Below are positions 34,062-42,388 of a stretch of DNA of 64,000 nt, in pieces. The stretch is taken from contig JBLXEV010000001.1 of the NCBI GenBank assembly GCA_048262715.1, positions 1-64,000 of the forward strand, written 5' to 3'. Position numbers and translations under genes: made by a program. Within the stretch, counting starts at the first letter, position 1, and each line of letters opens with the position of its first letter. The DNA is from Albirhodobacter sp048262715 (GTDB lineage Bacteria; Pseudomonadota; Alphaproteobacteria; Rhodobacterales; Rhodobacteraceae). Under the pieces are notes generated by a model that was given only the letters and a program-made list of their open reading frames with translations, was not told the DNA's origin and searched no databases.

Positions 34062-34610
34062 ATGTTTTATAAGGACGAACGGCTTGCGCTGTTCATCGAT
34101 GGGTCGAATCTCTACGCTGCCGCGAAAGCGTTAGGGTTTGATATCGACTACAAATTGCTGCGCCAAGAGTTCGAGCGGCGCGGCAAGCTTGTGCGTGCGT
34201 TCTACTACACCGCACTCTTGGAAAACGAGGAATATTCCCCGATTCGGCCGCTTGTCGACTGGTTGAACTATAACGGCTTTCACATGGTTACCAAACCAGC
34301 GAAAGAGTTCACTGATTCGATGGGTCGCCGCAAGGTGAAAGGGAATATGGATATTGAACTGGCCGTGGACGCGATGGAGCTTGCGCCCCGTCTAGATCAC
34401 GCTGTCTTGTTCTCAGGGGATGGTGATTTCCGCCCCCTCGTCGAGAGCCTGCAGCGCCAAGGCGTGCGGGTATCTGTTGTCTCGACGATCCGCTCGCAAC
34501 CGCCGATGATTGCAGACGAACTGCGCCGCCAAGCCGATAACTTTATCGAACTGGATGCGCTGCGTGATGTTATCGGACGCCCTCCGCGCGAAACCGACGG
34601 CGAAGATTGA
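34062..34610 (+). CDS. NYN-domain (LabA/DUF88) putative RNase
   Basis: Protein of 182 aa of the NYN/PIN-like superfamily. Acidic metal-binding residues expected at the active site are present: ALFIDGSNLY near residue 12, KGNMDIELAVDAME around 97, and LFSGDGDFRPLVESL around 118. The related LabA and MARF1 proteins are thought to act on RNA; the target here is unknown. The ATG at 34062 follows AAGGACC; an earlier in-frame start at 34014 is not needed. A hairpin terminator follows at 34653. Confidence 0.88.
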   Translation: MFYKDERLALFIDGSNLYAAAKALGFDIDYKLLRQEFERRGKLVRAFYYTALLENEEYSPIRPLVDWLNYNGFHMVTKPAKEFTDSMGRRKVKGNMDIELAVDAMELAPRLDHAVLFSGDGDFRPLVESLQRQGVRVSVVSTIRSQPPMIADELRRQADNFIELDALRDVIGRPPRETDGED

Positions 34611-34652
34611 TCCTGTCGGCCACCCTCGCAGCCCAAACCCAAACGACCAAGC

Positions 34653-34674
34653 AAGGGGCCCAAGTGGCCCCTTT
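34653..34674 (+). terminator. Terminator after the NYN-domain gene
   Basis: AAGGGGCC pairs with GGCCCCTT around a CAAGT loop, followed by a short T-run. Confidence 0.85.
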
Positions 34675-34787
34675 GCTATGTTGAAAGACGATCACGAACC
34701 GTAACGCCGGCACCTCAATTCGAGGCGAGGCACTGGACCTTCGAGGCCCGCGCAGCTACCTCTGTGGGCAACCAAGGAGTCCGCGCC

Positions 34788-35735
34788 ATGAAACCTGCAT
34801 TGATGCTTTACCTTGCCGCCCCGCGCGGTTTCTGCGCAGGCGTTGATCGTGCGGTGAAGATCGTCGAGATGGCACTGGAGAAATGGGGCGCGCCAGTCTT
34901 TGTGCGCCACGAGATCGTCCATAATAAATTCGTCGTCGATGGGTTGCGTGACAAAGGCGCTGTTTTTGTCGAAGAACTCGATGAATGCCCCGATGACCGC
35001 CCTGTCATTTTCTCCGCGCATGGCGTGCCAAAATCCGTCCCCGCCGAGGCCGCGCGCCGCGAGATGGTGTATGTCGACGCGACCTGCCCGCTGGTCAGCA
35101 AGGTGCATATCGAGGCCGAGCGCCACCATGATGCGGGGCTGCAAATGGTGATGATCGGCCATGAAGGCCACCCCGAAGTGCTCGGGACGATGGGTCAACT
35201 TCCCGAGGGCGAAGTGATCCTTGTGGAAACCGCCGAAGACGTGGCCCACATCACCCCCCGCGACCCTGCCCGCCTCGCCTATATCACCCAGACGACGCTT
35301 TCCGTCGATGATACCGCCGCGATCGTGGCGGCCCTTCAGGCACGCTTCCCGTTGATTAAAGGCCCTGCCAAGGAAGATATCTGCTACGCGACGACCAACC
35401 GCCAAGCCGCCGTCAAAGCCATCGCAGGCAAGATCGACGCACTCTTTGTGGTGGGCGCGCCCAATTCGTCCAACTCGCGCCGCCTCGTGGAGGTCGGTCG
35501 CGGGGCGGGCTGCGCCTATGCGCAGTTAGTGAACTGCGCACCGGAGATCGACTGGCGCGCGATTGAGGGCGCGAAATCGGTTGGGGTGACTGCAGGGGCC
35601 TCCGCGCCCGAAATCCTGATTGACGAGGTCATCGCGGCGTTCAAAGAACGGTATGACGTGACGTTAGAACTGGTGGAAACCGCCCGCGAAGACATCGAAT
35701 TCAAAGTGCCCCGCGTTTTGAGGATGCCCGCATGA
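34788..35735 (+). CDS. ispH: 4-hydroxy-3-methylbut-2-enyl diphosphate reductase
   Basis: Iron-sulfur enzyme of 315 aa, the last step of the MEP isoprenoid pathway, giving IPP and DMAPP. The three cluster cysteines are Cys16 (RGFCAGVDRAV), Cys100 (DATCPLVSKVH) and Cys199 (DICYATTNRQ). EIVHNKFVV, FSAHGVPKSV, GHEGHPEVLGTMG and the SNSRRL block are also present. AAGGAG (34774-34779) fixes the start at 34788. The stop overlaps the LysE-family start (ATGA). Confidence 0.97.
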   Translation: MKPALMLYLAAPRGFCAGVDRAVKIVEMALEKWGAPVFVRHEIVHNKFVVDGLRDKGAVFVEELDECPDDRPVIFSAHGVPKSVPAEAARREMVYVDATCPLVSKVHIEAERHHDAGLQMVMIGHEGHPEVLGTMGQLPEGEVILVETAEDVAHITPRDPARLAYITQTTLSVDDTAAIVAALQARFPLIKGPAKEDICYATTNRQAAVKAIAGKIDALFVVGAPNSSNSRRLVEVGRGAGCAYAQLVNCAPEIDWRAIEGAKSVGVTAGASAPEILIDEVIAAFKERYDVTLELVETAREDIEFKVPRVLRMPA

Positions 35736-36340
35736 GCCTTGCCTTTATCATCACCGCGCTGCTCGTATGCCTCGCTCCCGGGATCGGAGTCGTCTACACG
35801 CTGTCGGTGACCCTCGCGCAAGGATTGCGGGCAGGGATCTGGGCAGCCTTCGGTTGCTCGGCTGCGACTCTCGTGCATCTGGGCGTCGCGATGGCAGGGC
35901 TCGCGGCGGTGCTGCACAGCTCGGCACTGGTCTTTCAAGCGATCAAATACGCGGGCGTTGCCTATCTCCTTTGGATGGCATGGGGTGCGGCGCGTGGCAC
36001 AGGCGGGCTGAGTTTTAGCGCAAAAGAGACGCCAGCAATCTCGACACCGAGACTCATCTGGCGCGGCGTGATGCTCAATCTGCTGAACCCGAAATTGCCG
36101 ATGTTCTTCATGGCCTTCTTGCCGCAATTCATGGCCCCCACCGATGGCACGCTTGTTATGGCGCAACTCGGGGCCGCCTTTGCTGCAATGACCTTCGGGA
36201 CCTTCGTCTTTTACGCCCTGCTCGCCGCGTCTGGCCGCACTGCGCTGCTCGGATCTGAGCGAGCGATGACATGGCTGCGCCGCGCCTTTGCGGCCTCCTT
36301 CGCGGCGCTCGGCTTCAAGCTCGCCCTGCAAGACGCCTAA
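35732..36340 (+). CDS. LysE/RhtB-family amino-acid exporter
   Basis: Inner-membrane protein of 202 aa with six predicted helices. The LysE fold is shown by the N-terminal AFIITALLVCLAPGIGVVYTLS with its conserved Pro-Gly and the central motif GVMLNLLNPKLPMFFMAFLPQF. Substrates of this family are amino acids or related compounds; which one is not readable. It is coupled to ispH by a 4-nt overlap. Confidence 0.92.
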   Translation: MSLAFIITALLVCLAPGIGVVYTLSVTLAQGLRAGIWAAFGCSAATLVHLGVAMAGLAAVLHSSALVFQAIKYAGVAYLLWMAWGAARGTGGLSFSAKETPAISTPRLIWRGVMLNLLNPKLPMFFMAFLPQFMAPTDGTLVMAQLGAAFAAMTFGTFVFYALLAASGRTALLGSERAMTWLRRAFAASFAALGFKLALQDA

Positions 36341-36395
36341 AGCCGCCAGCAACTGCCGCATCGCCCTGACGATGCCCCCGCAAGGAAACGATACG

Positions 36396-36863
36396 ATGGA
36401 CCTTCACGCTTGGACCGATGGCGCATGTTCGGGCAATCCCGGCCCTGGTGGCTGGGGCGTGTTGATGCGCGCGATGGACGGCGAGACCCTCCTCAAAGAA
36501 CGCACGCTGAATGGCGGCGAGGCCGATACCACCAACAACCGGATGGAGTTGATGGCCGCGATCTCCGCGCTCGAAGCCCTCTCGCGCGACAGCGCCATCA
36601 CCATCACCACCGATAGCGCCTATGTGAAAAATGGCGTTACGAGCTGGATCTTTGGCTGGAAGAAAAACGGCTGGAAAACCGCTGATCGCAAGCCCGTCAA
36701 GAATGTTGATCTGTGGCAGCGGCTGGATGCAGCCCAAGCCCGCCACAAAGTCACGTGGAAATGGATCAAAGGCCATGCGGGCCATGCAGAGAACGAGCAG
36801 GCCGATGAATTGGCACGCGCAGGGATGGCCCCGTTCAAATCGCCCGCGAAAGCCACAAAATGA
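36396..36863 (+). CDS. rnhA: Ribonuclease HI
   Basis: Protein of 155 aa that cuts the RNA strand of RNA-DNA hybrids. The four acidic active-site positions are visible: Asp in LHAWTDGACSGNPGPGGWG, Glu in NNRMELMAAI, Asp in ITTDSAYVKNG and Asp in NEQADELA, with the basic WKTADRKPVKN handle region and the GHAGHAEN loop. AAGGAAAC upstream supports the ATG at 36396 over a start 36 codons earlier inside the LysE gene. The stop overlaps the next gene. Confidence 0.96.
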   Translation: MDLHAWTDGACSGNPGPGGWGVLMRAMDGETLLKERTLNGGEADTTNNRMELMAAISALEALSRDSAITITTDSAYVKNGVTSWIFGWKKNGWKTADRKPVKNVDLWQRLDAAQARHKVTWKWIKGHAGHAENEQADELARAGMAPFKSPAKATK

Positions 36864-37519
36864 ACGGCGATGCGCTCGATATCGTCGCGCGGTTCCCAAT
36901 TGGCGCGGCACTTGATTACACGGCGGTGGTGATTTTCGCGCTGACAGGGGCTCTGGTCGCCTCGCGCCAACAGTTGGATCTGGTGGGGTTTATCTTCATC
37001 GCGGCCCTGACGGCCGTGGGCGGCGGCACGCTGCGCGATCTGCTGCTGGGACGTGATCCGGTGTTTTGGGTCGGGCAGCCGCAATATATCTTGCTCGCTG
37101 CCGCCTCGGCGATCATCGTCTTCTTCACCGCACATTTGCTGGAAAGCCGCTATCGCACGCTCTTGTGGCTTGATGCGGCCGCCCTCGCGGTGGCGGTTCC
37201 GGCAGGTGTCGCCGTAACGATGGCGACGGGCCATGGTCCCGTAATCGTGCTGATCATGGGGGTGGTGACGGGCACCTTTGGCGGGTTGATGCGCGATGTT
37301 GTCTGTAACGAGGTCCCGCTGGTGATCAAACAGGGCGAACTCTACCTCAGCTGCGCCTTTGCAGGGGCTGCTGCTGCGCTCATCGCGGCGCAGCTCACCG
37401 ACCAATCGCTTATCGCGCTGCTGATCTGCGCGGGCGTGACCTTTGCGCTGCGGGCGGGAACCTTGCTCTTTGGCTGGTCGCTGCCCGTCTATAAAGCGCG
37501 CCCGCCGCGCCATAAGTAG
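36860..37519 (+). CDS. TRIC-type cation channel family (UPF0126)
   Basis: Membrane protein of 219 aa with about seven helices. The duplicated Gly-rich motif of the family is seen twice: ALTAVGGGTLRDLLLGRDPVFWV and MGVVTGTFGGLMRDVVCNEVPLV. Such proteins are bacterial relatives of trimeric intracellular cation channels; some bacterial members are described as glycine-linked. It overlaps rnhA by 4 nt. Confidence 0.9.
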   Translation: MNGDALDIVARFPIGAALDYTAVVIFALTGALVASRQQLDLVGFIFIAALTAVGGGTLRDLLLGRDPVFWVGQPQYILLAAASAIIVFFTAHLLESRYRTLLWLDAAALAVAVPAGVAVTMATGHGPVIVLIMGVVTGTFGGLMRDVVCNEVPLVIKQGELYLSCAFAGAAAALIAAQLTDQSLIALLICAGVTFALRAGTLLFGWSLPVYKARPPRHK

Positions 37520-37545
37520 CGCCCTACGATTAGCCTTTCGGGCCC

Positions 37546-37698
37546 TCAGCTCGGCAGATAGTCCTTCCCGAACTTCAGCACGAAGACAATCAACATCAAT
37601 GCGATGGCCCACCCGCCGGGGCGGGTGAATAAAAACAGGATCAGCCAGAAGAAGCGGCGGAAAATACCGCCGATGCCCATTGTTACAAGCCCGAGCAT
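37546..37698 (-). CDS. Small membrane protein, 50 aa
   Basis: The reading frame begins MLGLVTMGIGGIFRRFFWLI, continues with a hydrophobic run and TRPGGWAIALMLIVF, and ends KFGKDYLPS. It has two hydrophobic segments separated by a Pro-Gly-Gly turn. The ATG overlaps the stop of the upstream GlsB-like gene (ATGA), which is the best evidence that it is translated. I do not recognise a family. It converges on the TRIC gene, with only 26 bases between. Confidence 0.7.
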   Translation of the reverse strand: MLGLVTMGIGGIFRRFFWLILFLFTRPGGWAIALMLIVFVLKFGKDYLPS

Positions 37699-37937
37699 CA
37701 GCGCCCCCGATAATAATGCTTATAGAGCCAGATCAGCGCCATAGCGCCAAGCACCGCCCCCACGAGCCCCGCCATAAACCCTGTCACTGTGATCAGCAGA
37801 CGCAGCGCGAACCCACCGATCAGCGCGCCGAAAACGCCAATCGCAATCGTCGTCGGGATATCGGTATTGATCTTCATCAGCCGCGTCGCAAGGAACCCCG
37901 CCGCGATGCCGATGATGATGAGGGCGAGAACGGGCAT
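37698..37937 (-). CDS. GlsB/YeaQ/YmgE-like stress membrane protein
   Basis: Protein of 79 aa with three hydrophobic helices and the Gly-rich layout of transglycosylase-associated (GlsB/YeaQ/YmgE) proteins: ALIIIGIAAGFLATRLMK, IAIGVFGALIGGFALR, TGFMAGLVGAVLGAMALIWL. Function is unclear; relatives are induced by stress. AGGAGG seven bases upstream sets the start at 37937 (MPVLAL), not the in-frame ATG 11 codons earlier. It is followed by the overlapping 50-aa gene. Confidence 0.75.
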   Translation of the reverse strand: MPVLALIIIGIAAGFLATRLMKINTDIPTTIAIGVFGALIGGFALRLLITVTGFMAGLVGAVLGAMALIWLYKHYYRGR

Positions 37938-37988
37938 GTGGCCTCCTGACTTGGCATAACTATGCGCCATCGCGCGGCAGTTGGGAAG

Positions 37989-38780
37989 TCAGGGGCGGAT
38001 CTCAACCACCGTGCCGACCGCCGTTGCGGCAAACAATTGCGTGACCTCGGCATCACTCAACGCGATGCACCCTGCCGTCCAATCCCCTGGCAGTTTCCCG
38101 AAAGGCGAGCGGTTGGGTTGGCCATGGATCATAATATCTCCCCCCGGCGAAACGCCCAGCGCGCGGGCTTGTGCCCGATGTTTGGGTTGCGGGTAATCCA
38201 ACCCGAGCGAGAGATGATAGGCAGAAGCGCCGTTGAGACGATCCACGCGGAAGATCCCTTCCGGCGTGCGGTTATCGCCTTCGCGGGTTTTGTCACCTAC
38301 CGGATCGCGCCCCAAAGCAATCGGCCAGACCCGCGCAACCTGATCCCCGACATAGACCGTTAGCTGCCGCTTCGATTTCTCGACCAAGATCCGCGAGACG
38401 CCCTCTAGCGGCTGCAAGGAGAGAGGCTTGGGATGCGGGCGCAAGTCTGCGCTCAACACTGGCGCTGCCTCGTCAGGGGCATCTGGCGCAACGCCCGTCA
38501 AAGACCCCGACACCCCAGACAAGCGATTGCTCAGCGCGTCGACAGCCCCCTCGAACAGCTCCTGCGCATAGCTCTCCTCGCGCGGCAAAGCCTCGACGGG
38601 GCCAGCGGAGGATGGATCAGCCTCAGGAATGATCGCTTGGGGCTGGCGCGGCTGTGAAAGCTCAGCCACGCCCTTTGTCTCAACGGTCTCTGTCAACCGC
38701 AACGCCACCACGGCCAGCGCCGCCAGCAACGCGAGCGCCGTCAGCGCGCCGACGATAAAACGCACAGCGTTTCGCCTCAT
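37989..38780 (-). CDS. L,D-transpeptidase (YkuD domain)
   Basis: Protein of 263 aa with an N-terminal membrane anchor (FIVGALTALALLAALAVVAL), a Pro/Ala-rich linker and a C-terminal YkuD domain. The catalytic motif is present: HGQPN then DWTAGCIALSDAE with the nucleophile Cys238. L,D-transpeptidases make 3-3 peptidoglycan cross-links or attach proteins to the wall; this one would act in the periplasm. It overlaps the upstream aminotransferase-like gene by 4 nt. Confidence 0.92.
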   Translation of the reverse strand: MRRNAVRFIVGALTALALLAALAVVALRLTETVETKGVAELSQPRQPQAIIPEADPSSAGPVEALPREESYAQELFEGAVDALSNRLSGVSGSLTGVAPDAPDEAAPVLSADLRPHPKPLSLQPLEGVSRILVEKSKRQLTVYVGDQVARVWPIALGRDPVGDKTREGDNRTPEGIFRVDRLNGASAYHLSLGLDYPQPKHRAQARALGVSPGGDIMIHGQPNRSPFGKLPGDWTAGCIALSDAEVTQLFAATAVGTVVEIRP

Positions 38781-39955
38781 TGCAGATCCGCGAACGCCTT
38801 TTGCAACCGCGCGACGGCTTCAACCACCTGTGCGCGCGGCATCGCAAGATTGAACCGCAGGAAGGTCTCGCCGCCCAGCCCGAAGGTCTCGCCATGGCTG
38901 GCCGCGATCCGCGCCTCTTGCTCAACGCGGCGCGTAAATTCGGCGGGGGCCATCCCCGTGCCAGAGAAATCAACCCATGCGAGATAGGTCGCCTCCAGAT
39001 CCATCGACCGCAAACCCGGAATCGCGTTGATACCGGCATCGAAGATGCGTTTATTCCCCGCGAGATAGGCGGTCAACGCATCAACCCATGCAGCCCCTTC
39101 CTCCGAATAGCCCGCCGTCGCCGCAATCAGACCGAAGGAATTCGGAGAGATCCCGAGTGCATTCATCCGACCTGCGAATTTGGCGCGCAGATCGGGGTCC
39201 GAGATAATCACATTCCCCGAATGCGTGCCCGCGATATTGAAGGTCTTTGTCGTCGCCGTCATCATGACAACAGGCTGATCGGGGCAGGCCACAGGGAACG
39301 GAATGTGCTGATGCTCCGGCATCACCAGATCGTGATGGATCTCATCCGAGACCAGCACCAAACCGTGCTTGGCACAAAATGCCGCCACGCCGCGCAACTC
39401 CGCTGCAGTCCAAACGCGGCCACCCGGATTGTGCGGCGAGCACAGGATCAGCATCTTCTCTTTGCCCGTCATCCGCGCGTCCCACGCAGCGAAATCCATC
39501 TCATAACGACCGCTCACCAGTGCCAGCGGGCATTCCGTCACCGCGCGCCCTGCCGCGCGGATGACGCGGGCGAAGGCGTGATAGACCGGCGTCATCAGCA
39601 CAACCGCATCGCCTTGCGCAGTAAATGCATCGACGCAAAGCGCGGTGCCGTTGACCAAACCATGCGTGGTGAAAATCCAGCTCGGCTCGATCTCCCAACC
39701 GTGGCGCGTGCGCATCCACCACTGGATTGCGGCGCGGTAGGCAGCTTCATCGCCAAAGTAACCATAGACGCCATGCGCCGTCATCCCCTCGAGCGCGGCT
39801 TGGATACAGGCAGGCGGGCGGAAATCCATATCCGCCACCCACATTGGAATCCCGCCCTCGGGCGAGACACCATAGCTTGCCTCCATCATATCCCATTTGG
39901 CCGAATGCGTGCCGATACGATCAATTACTTCGTCGAAATTAGGGGAATTCGTCAT
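38777..39955 (-). CDS. MalY/PatB-type PLP-dependent C-S lyase
   Basis: Fold-type I PLP enzyme of 392 aa. MalY/PatB features: GGIPMWVADMDFRPP near the N-terminus, TPVYHAF, LCSPHNPGGRVWT, VSDEIHHDL and the PLP lysine in TATTKTFNIAGTHSGNV. These enzymes are usually cystathionine beta-lyases, although a plain aminotransferase is possible. GAGG just upstream sets the start at 39955. It is divergent from def and coupled to the L,D-transpeptidase gene. Confidence 0.9.
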   Translation of the reverse strand: MTNSPNFDEVIDRIGTHSAKWDMMEASYGVSPEGGIPMWVADMDFRPPACIQAALEGMTAHGVYGYFGDEAAYRAAIQWWMRTRHGWEIEPSWIFTTHGLVNGTALCVDAFTAQGDAVVLMTPVYHAFARVIRAAGRAVTECPLALVSGRYEMDFAAWDARMTGKEKMLILCSPHNPGGRVWTAAELRGVAAFCAKHGLVLVSDEIHHDLVMPEHQHIPFPVACPDQPVVMMTATTKTFNIAGTHSGNVIISDPDLRAKFAGRMNALGISPNSFGLIAATAGYSEEGAAWVDALTAYLAGNKRIFDAGINAIPGLRSMDLEATYLAWVDFSGTGMAPAEFTRRVEQEARIAASHGETFGLGGETFLRFNLAMPRAQVVEAVARLQKAFADLQ

Positions 39956-40010
39956 CAAGCGCCTCTGCTCACGGATTGCCAAGCTCTGCGCCTTCGCCTA
40001 AATCGGGCGC

Positions 40011-40544
40011 ATGAGTATTCGTCCCATCCTGATCCATCCCGACCCGAGGCTCAAGAAGCTTTGCGCGCCGATTGCCACCGTTGATGCGGAGGTGCGGAAG
40101 CTTGCCGATGACATGCTCGCCACGATGTATGACGCGCCCGGCGTCGGCTTGGCGGGCCCGCAGGTCGGCGTTCTGTCGCGGATCTTCGTGATGGATTGCG
40201 TGAAGGATCACGATGCGGCAGCAGATCCGATGGTAATGCTGAACCCCGAGATCACATGGACCTCGGAAGAAACCAACGTCTATGAGGAAGGCTGCCTCTC
40301 GATCCCCGAGCAATATGCCGAGGTGACGCGTCCTAAAGAAGTGCGGATGCGCTGGCTGGGCCTCGACGGGCAAAGCCATGAAGAGCAATTCGACGGGCTC
40401 TGGGCGACCTGCGCTCAGCATGAGTTGGATCACCTCAACGGCAAGCTGTTCATCGATTATCTCGGCCCGCTGAAGCGCCAGATGATCACCCGCAAGATGG
40501 AAAAACTCAAACGCGGCATCGCACGCGAAAAAGGGGCAAGCTGA
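40011..40544 (+). CDS. def: Peptide deformylase
   Basis: Metalloprotease of 177 aa that removes the formyl group from nascent proteins. The three motifs are intact: GVGLAGPQVG (44-53, with Gly in place of the commoner Ala), EGCLSIPEQY with metal ligand Cys95, and QHELDHLNG with ligands His137 and His141 and catalytic Glu138. It heads the def-def2-fmt operon; the stop shares a base with the next ATG (TGATG). Confidence 0.96.
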   Translation: MSIRPILIHPDPRLKKLCAPIATVDAEVRKLADDMLATMYDAPGVGLAGPQVGVLSRIFVMDCVKDHDAAADPMVMLNPEITWTSEETNVYEEGCLSIPEQYAEVTRPKEVRMRWLGLDGQSHEEQFDGLWATCAQHELDHLNGKLFIDYLGPLKRQMITRKMEKLKRGIAREKGAS

Positions 40545-41041
40545 TGGCCGTTCGCCCCTTCATCGCCTATGAGGATCGCCGCCTGCATTCCAAGGCCGAT
40601 GAGGTGCCCGAGATCACCGAGACCGTTCGGATGATTTGGGATGACATGGTCGAAACCATGGATGCGATGCCGGGCGTGGGCCTTGCGGCACCGCAGATCG
40701 GGATCACGCTGCGTCTCGCCGTGGTCGACGCCTCCGACAAGCGCGGCCAGGCGGTGCGGATGGCCAATCCCGAAATTCTCCACGCCTCGATCCAGATGCG
40801 CAAACATGACGAGGGCAGCCCGAACCTGCCGGGCGTTTGGGCCTCGATCGAGCGCCCCCGCGCCGTGACAGTGAAATTCCTCAACGAGGCGGGCGAGGTT
40901 GAAGAGCGGGATTTTGTCGGCCTCTGGGCGACCTCCGTTCAGCATCAGATCGACCATCTGAACGGCAAACTCTACGTTGACCATCTCAGCCCCCTGCGCC
41001 GCAAGATGCTGGTGCAGAAATCCAAGAAAGCGACACGCTGA
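40544..41041 (+). CDS. Peptide deformylase-like protein lacking catalytic residues
   Basis: Protein of 165 aa clearly homologous to peptide deformylase, with motif 1 intact (PGVGLAAPQIG). Motif 2 reads EGSPNLPG instead of EGCLSIPG, so the metal-binding Cys is Ser92. Motif 3 reads QHQIDH instead of QHEIDH, so the catalytic Glu is Gln135; the two His ligands remain. It is therefore unlikely to deformylate peptides by the standard mechanism. The frame is open and shares one base with the neighbour on each side, which argues for selection rather than decay. Possible roles are regulating or partnering Def, or another activity. Confidence 0.9.
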   Translation: MAVRPFIAYEDRRLHSKADEVPEITETVRMIWDDMVETMDAMPGVGLAAPQIGITLRLAVVDASDKRGQAVRMANPEILHASIQMRKHDEGSPNLPGVWASIERPRAVTVKFLNEAGEVEERDFVGLWATSVQHQIDHLNGKLYVDHLSPLRRKMLVQKSKKATR

Positions 41042-41970
41042 TGCGGGTCGTGTTCATGGGCACGCCGGAGTTTTCGGTGCCTGTGTTGGAGGCACTCGCG
41101 GCCGAGCATGAGGTCGTCGCGGCCTATTCGCAGCCGCCCCGCCCTGCGGGCCGCGGCAAGAAGGATCGCCCCTCTCCGGTTCAGGCGCGCGCAGAGGCGC
41201 TCGGGATCGAAGTCCGCCACCCGGTGAATTTCAAAGATCCCGCAGATGTCGCGGCCTTCGCAGCGCTGAATGCCGATATTGCCGTGGTCGTCGCCTATGG
41301 GCTGATCCTGCCGCAAGTGGTTTTGGATGCCCCCAAGCAAGGCTGCCTCAATATCCATGCCTCGCTCTTACCGCGCTGGCGCGGCGCTGCGCCGATCCAC
41401 CGTGCGATCCTGTCCGGCGACGCGGAGACCGGCGTGTGCATCATGCAGATGGAGGCGGGGCTCGATACGGGGCCAGTTCTGCTGCGCGAGGCGCTGACGA
41501 TTGGCGAGACGGAAACCACTGGCGCGCTGCATGATCGGCTGTCCACATTGGGCGCGCGAATGATCGGTGAGGCGCTCGAGCGCTACGCCGAACTCACGCC
41601 ACAGGCGCAGCCAGAAGGCGGCGTGACCTACGCTAAAAAGATCGAAAAATCCGAGGCCGCAGTGGATTGGGCGCGCCCCGCGCAAGAGATCGTGCGCCAG
41701 ATCAACGGGCTCTCCCCCTTCCCCGGCGCGTATTTCCACCTTCCGAGCACCAATGGCACCCCGAGCACCAATGGCACCGCTGGCGAGCGAATAAAGCTCC
41801 TGCAAGCGCGGGTTGCCACTGGATCCGGCGAAGCGGGCACGGTGCTGGGCGGTTTCACAATTGCCTGCTCTGAAGGGGCGCTGGAAATCCTGATCGCGCA
41901 GCGCGAGGGCAAGAAGCCAATGCCCGCGCAAGAAATCCTCAAGGGGCTGGCGCTGCCCGCCCGCCTCTAG
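41041..41970 (+). CDS. fmt: Methionyl-tRNA formyltransferase
   Basis: Protein of 309 aa that formylates initiator Met-tRNA. The formyltransferase domain begins MRVVFMGTPEFSVPVLEAL and has the catalytic block NIHASLLPRWRGAAPIHRAIL and the GLDTGPVLL segment; a C-terminal beta-barrel domain follows FPGAYF. In that region a perfect 18-bp tandem duplication encodes PSTNGT twice (41743-41778). It is the third gene of the def operon, with a 1-nt overlap (TGATG). Confidence 0.96.
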   Translation: MRVVFMGTPEFSVPVLEALAAEHEVVAAYSQPPRPAGRGKKDRPSPVQARAEALGIEVRHPVNFKDPADVAAFAALNADIAVVVAYGLILPQVVLDAPKQGCLNIHASLLPRWRGAAPIHRAILSGDAETGVCIMQMEAGLDTGPVLLREALTIGETETTGALHDRLSTLGARMIGEALERYAELTPQAQPEGGVTYAKKIEKSEAAVDWARPAQEIVRQINGLSPFPGAYFHLPSTNGTPSTNGTAGERIKLLQARVATGSGEAGTVLGGFTIACSEGALEILIAQREGKKPMPAQEILKGLALPARL

Positions 41971-42002
41971 AACCTCAACTCCCACATCTTCAAAACTCTA
42001 AA

Positions 42003-42026
42003 AGCCGCTCGCCCATGCGCGCGGCT
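42003..42026. terminator. Weak hairpin after fmt
   Basis: AGCCGC and GCGGCT flank a 12-nt loop between fmt and the convergent hypothetical gene. There is no good T-run, so the call is tentative. Confidence 0.4.
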
Positions 42027-42043
42027 ATTCTGTCGCGACAAGA

Positions 42044-42388
42044 TCACCGATTCGGCAGAAGGATCGGCACCTCGGTCTCGCGCACGAAATCCAGCGCCGC
42101 ATGATGGCTCGTCTTGGTTTCGCGCTTCGATGTGCAGATCAGCTCACCGTCAACGATCTCGGAGGCAACGATCAGGCAATGCGCCTCATGGCGCGGCCCG
42201 TCATAAAGATCGACCTTCCCGCGCAGATGCGTCACTTGCGTCGCATCGAGCGAGAACCCGCCGCGCCAGCGCCGCAGCACACGCCACGTCTCGCCATCGG
42301 CCTCGACATGCAGACGCCCGCGCGGACGGCTGGCCTTTTTGCGGCTTTCTTGAAGCGCCGCGAGCACTTCGCGTGGCAGAAATTCCAT
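42044..42388 (-). CDS. Hypothetical protein, 114 aa
   Basis: I do not recognise this protein. It starts MEFLPREVLAALQESRKKAS, has a basic stretch (RPRGRLHVEADGETWRVLRRW), then HLRGKVDLYDGPRHEAHCLIVASE and the ending ALDFVRETEVPILLPNR. It is soluble and compact, with a beta-rich middle and a PilZ-like feel (RPRGRL then L-x-G-x-V-x-L), but the RxxxR and D/N-x-S-x-x-G motifs of PilZ are not clearly present. GAGGAGG seven bases upstream fixes the start. Codon use matches the neighbours. Confidence 0.65.
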   Translation of the reverse strand: MEFLPREVLAALQESRKKASRPRGRLHVEADGETWRVLRRWRGGFSLDATQVTHLRGKVDLYDGPRHEAHCLIVASEIVDGELICTSKRETKTSHHAALDFVRETEVPILLPNR

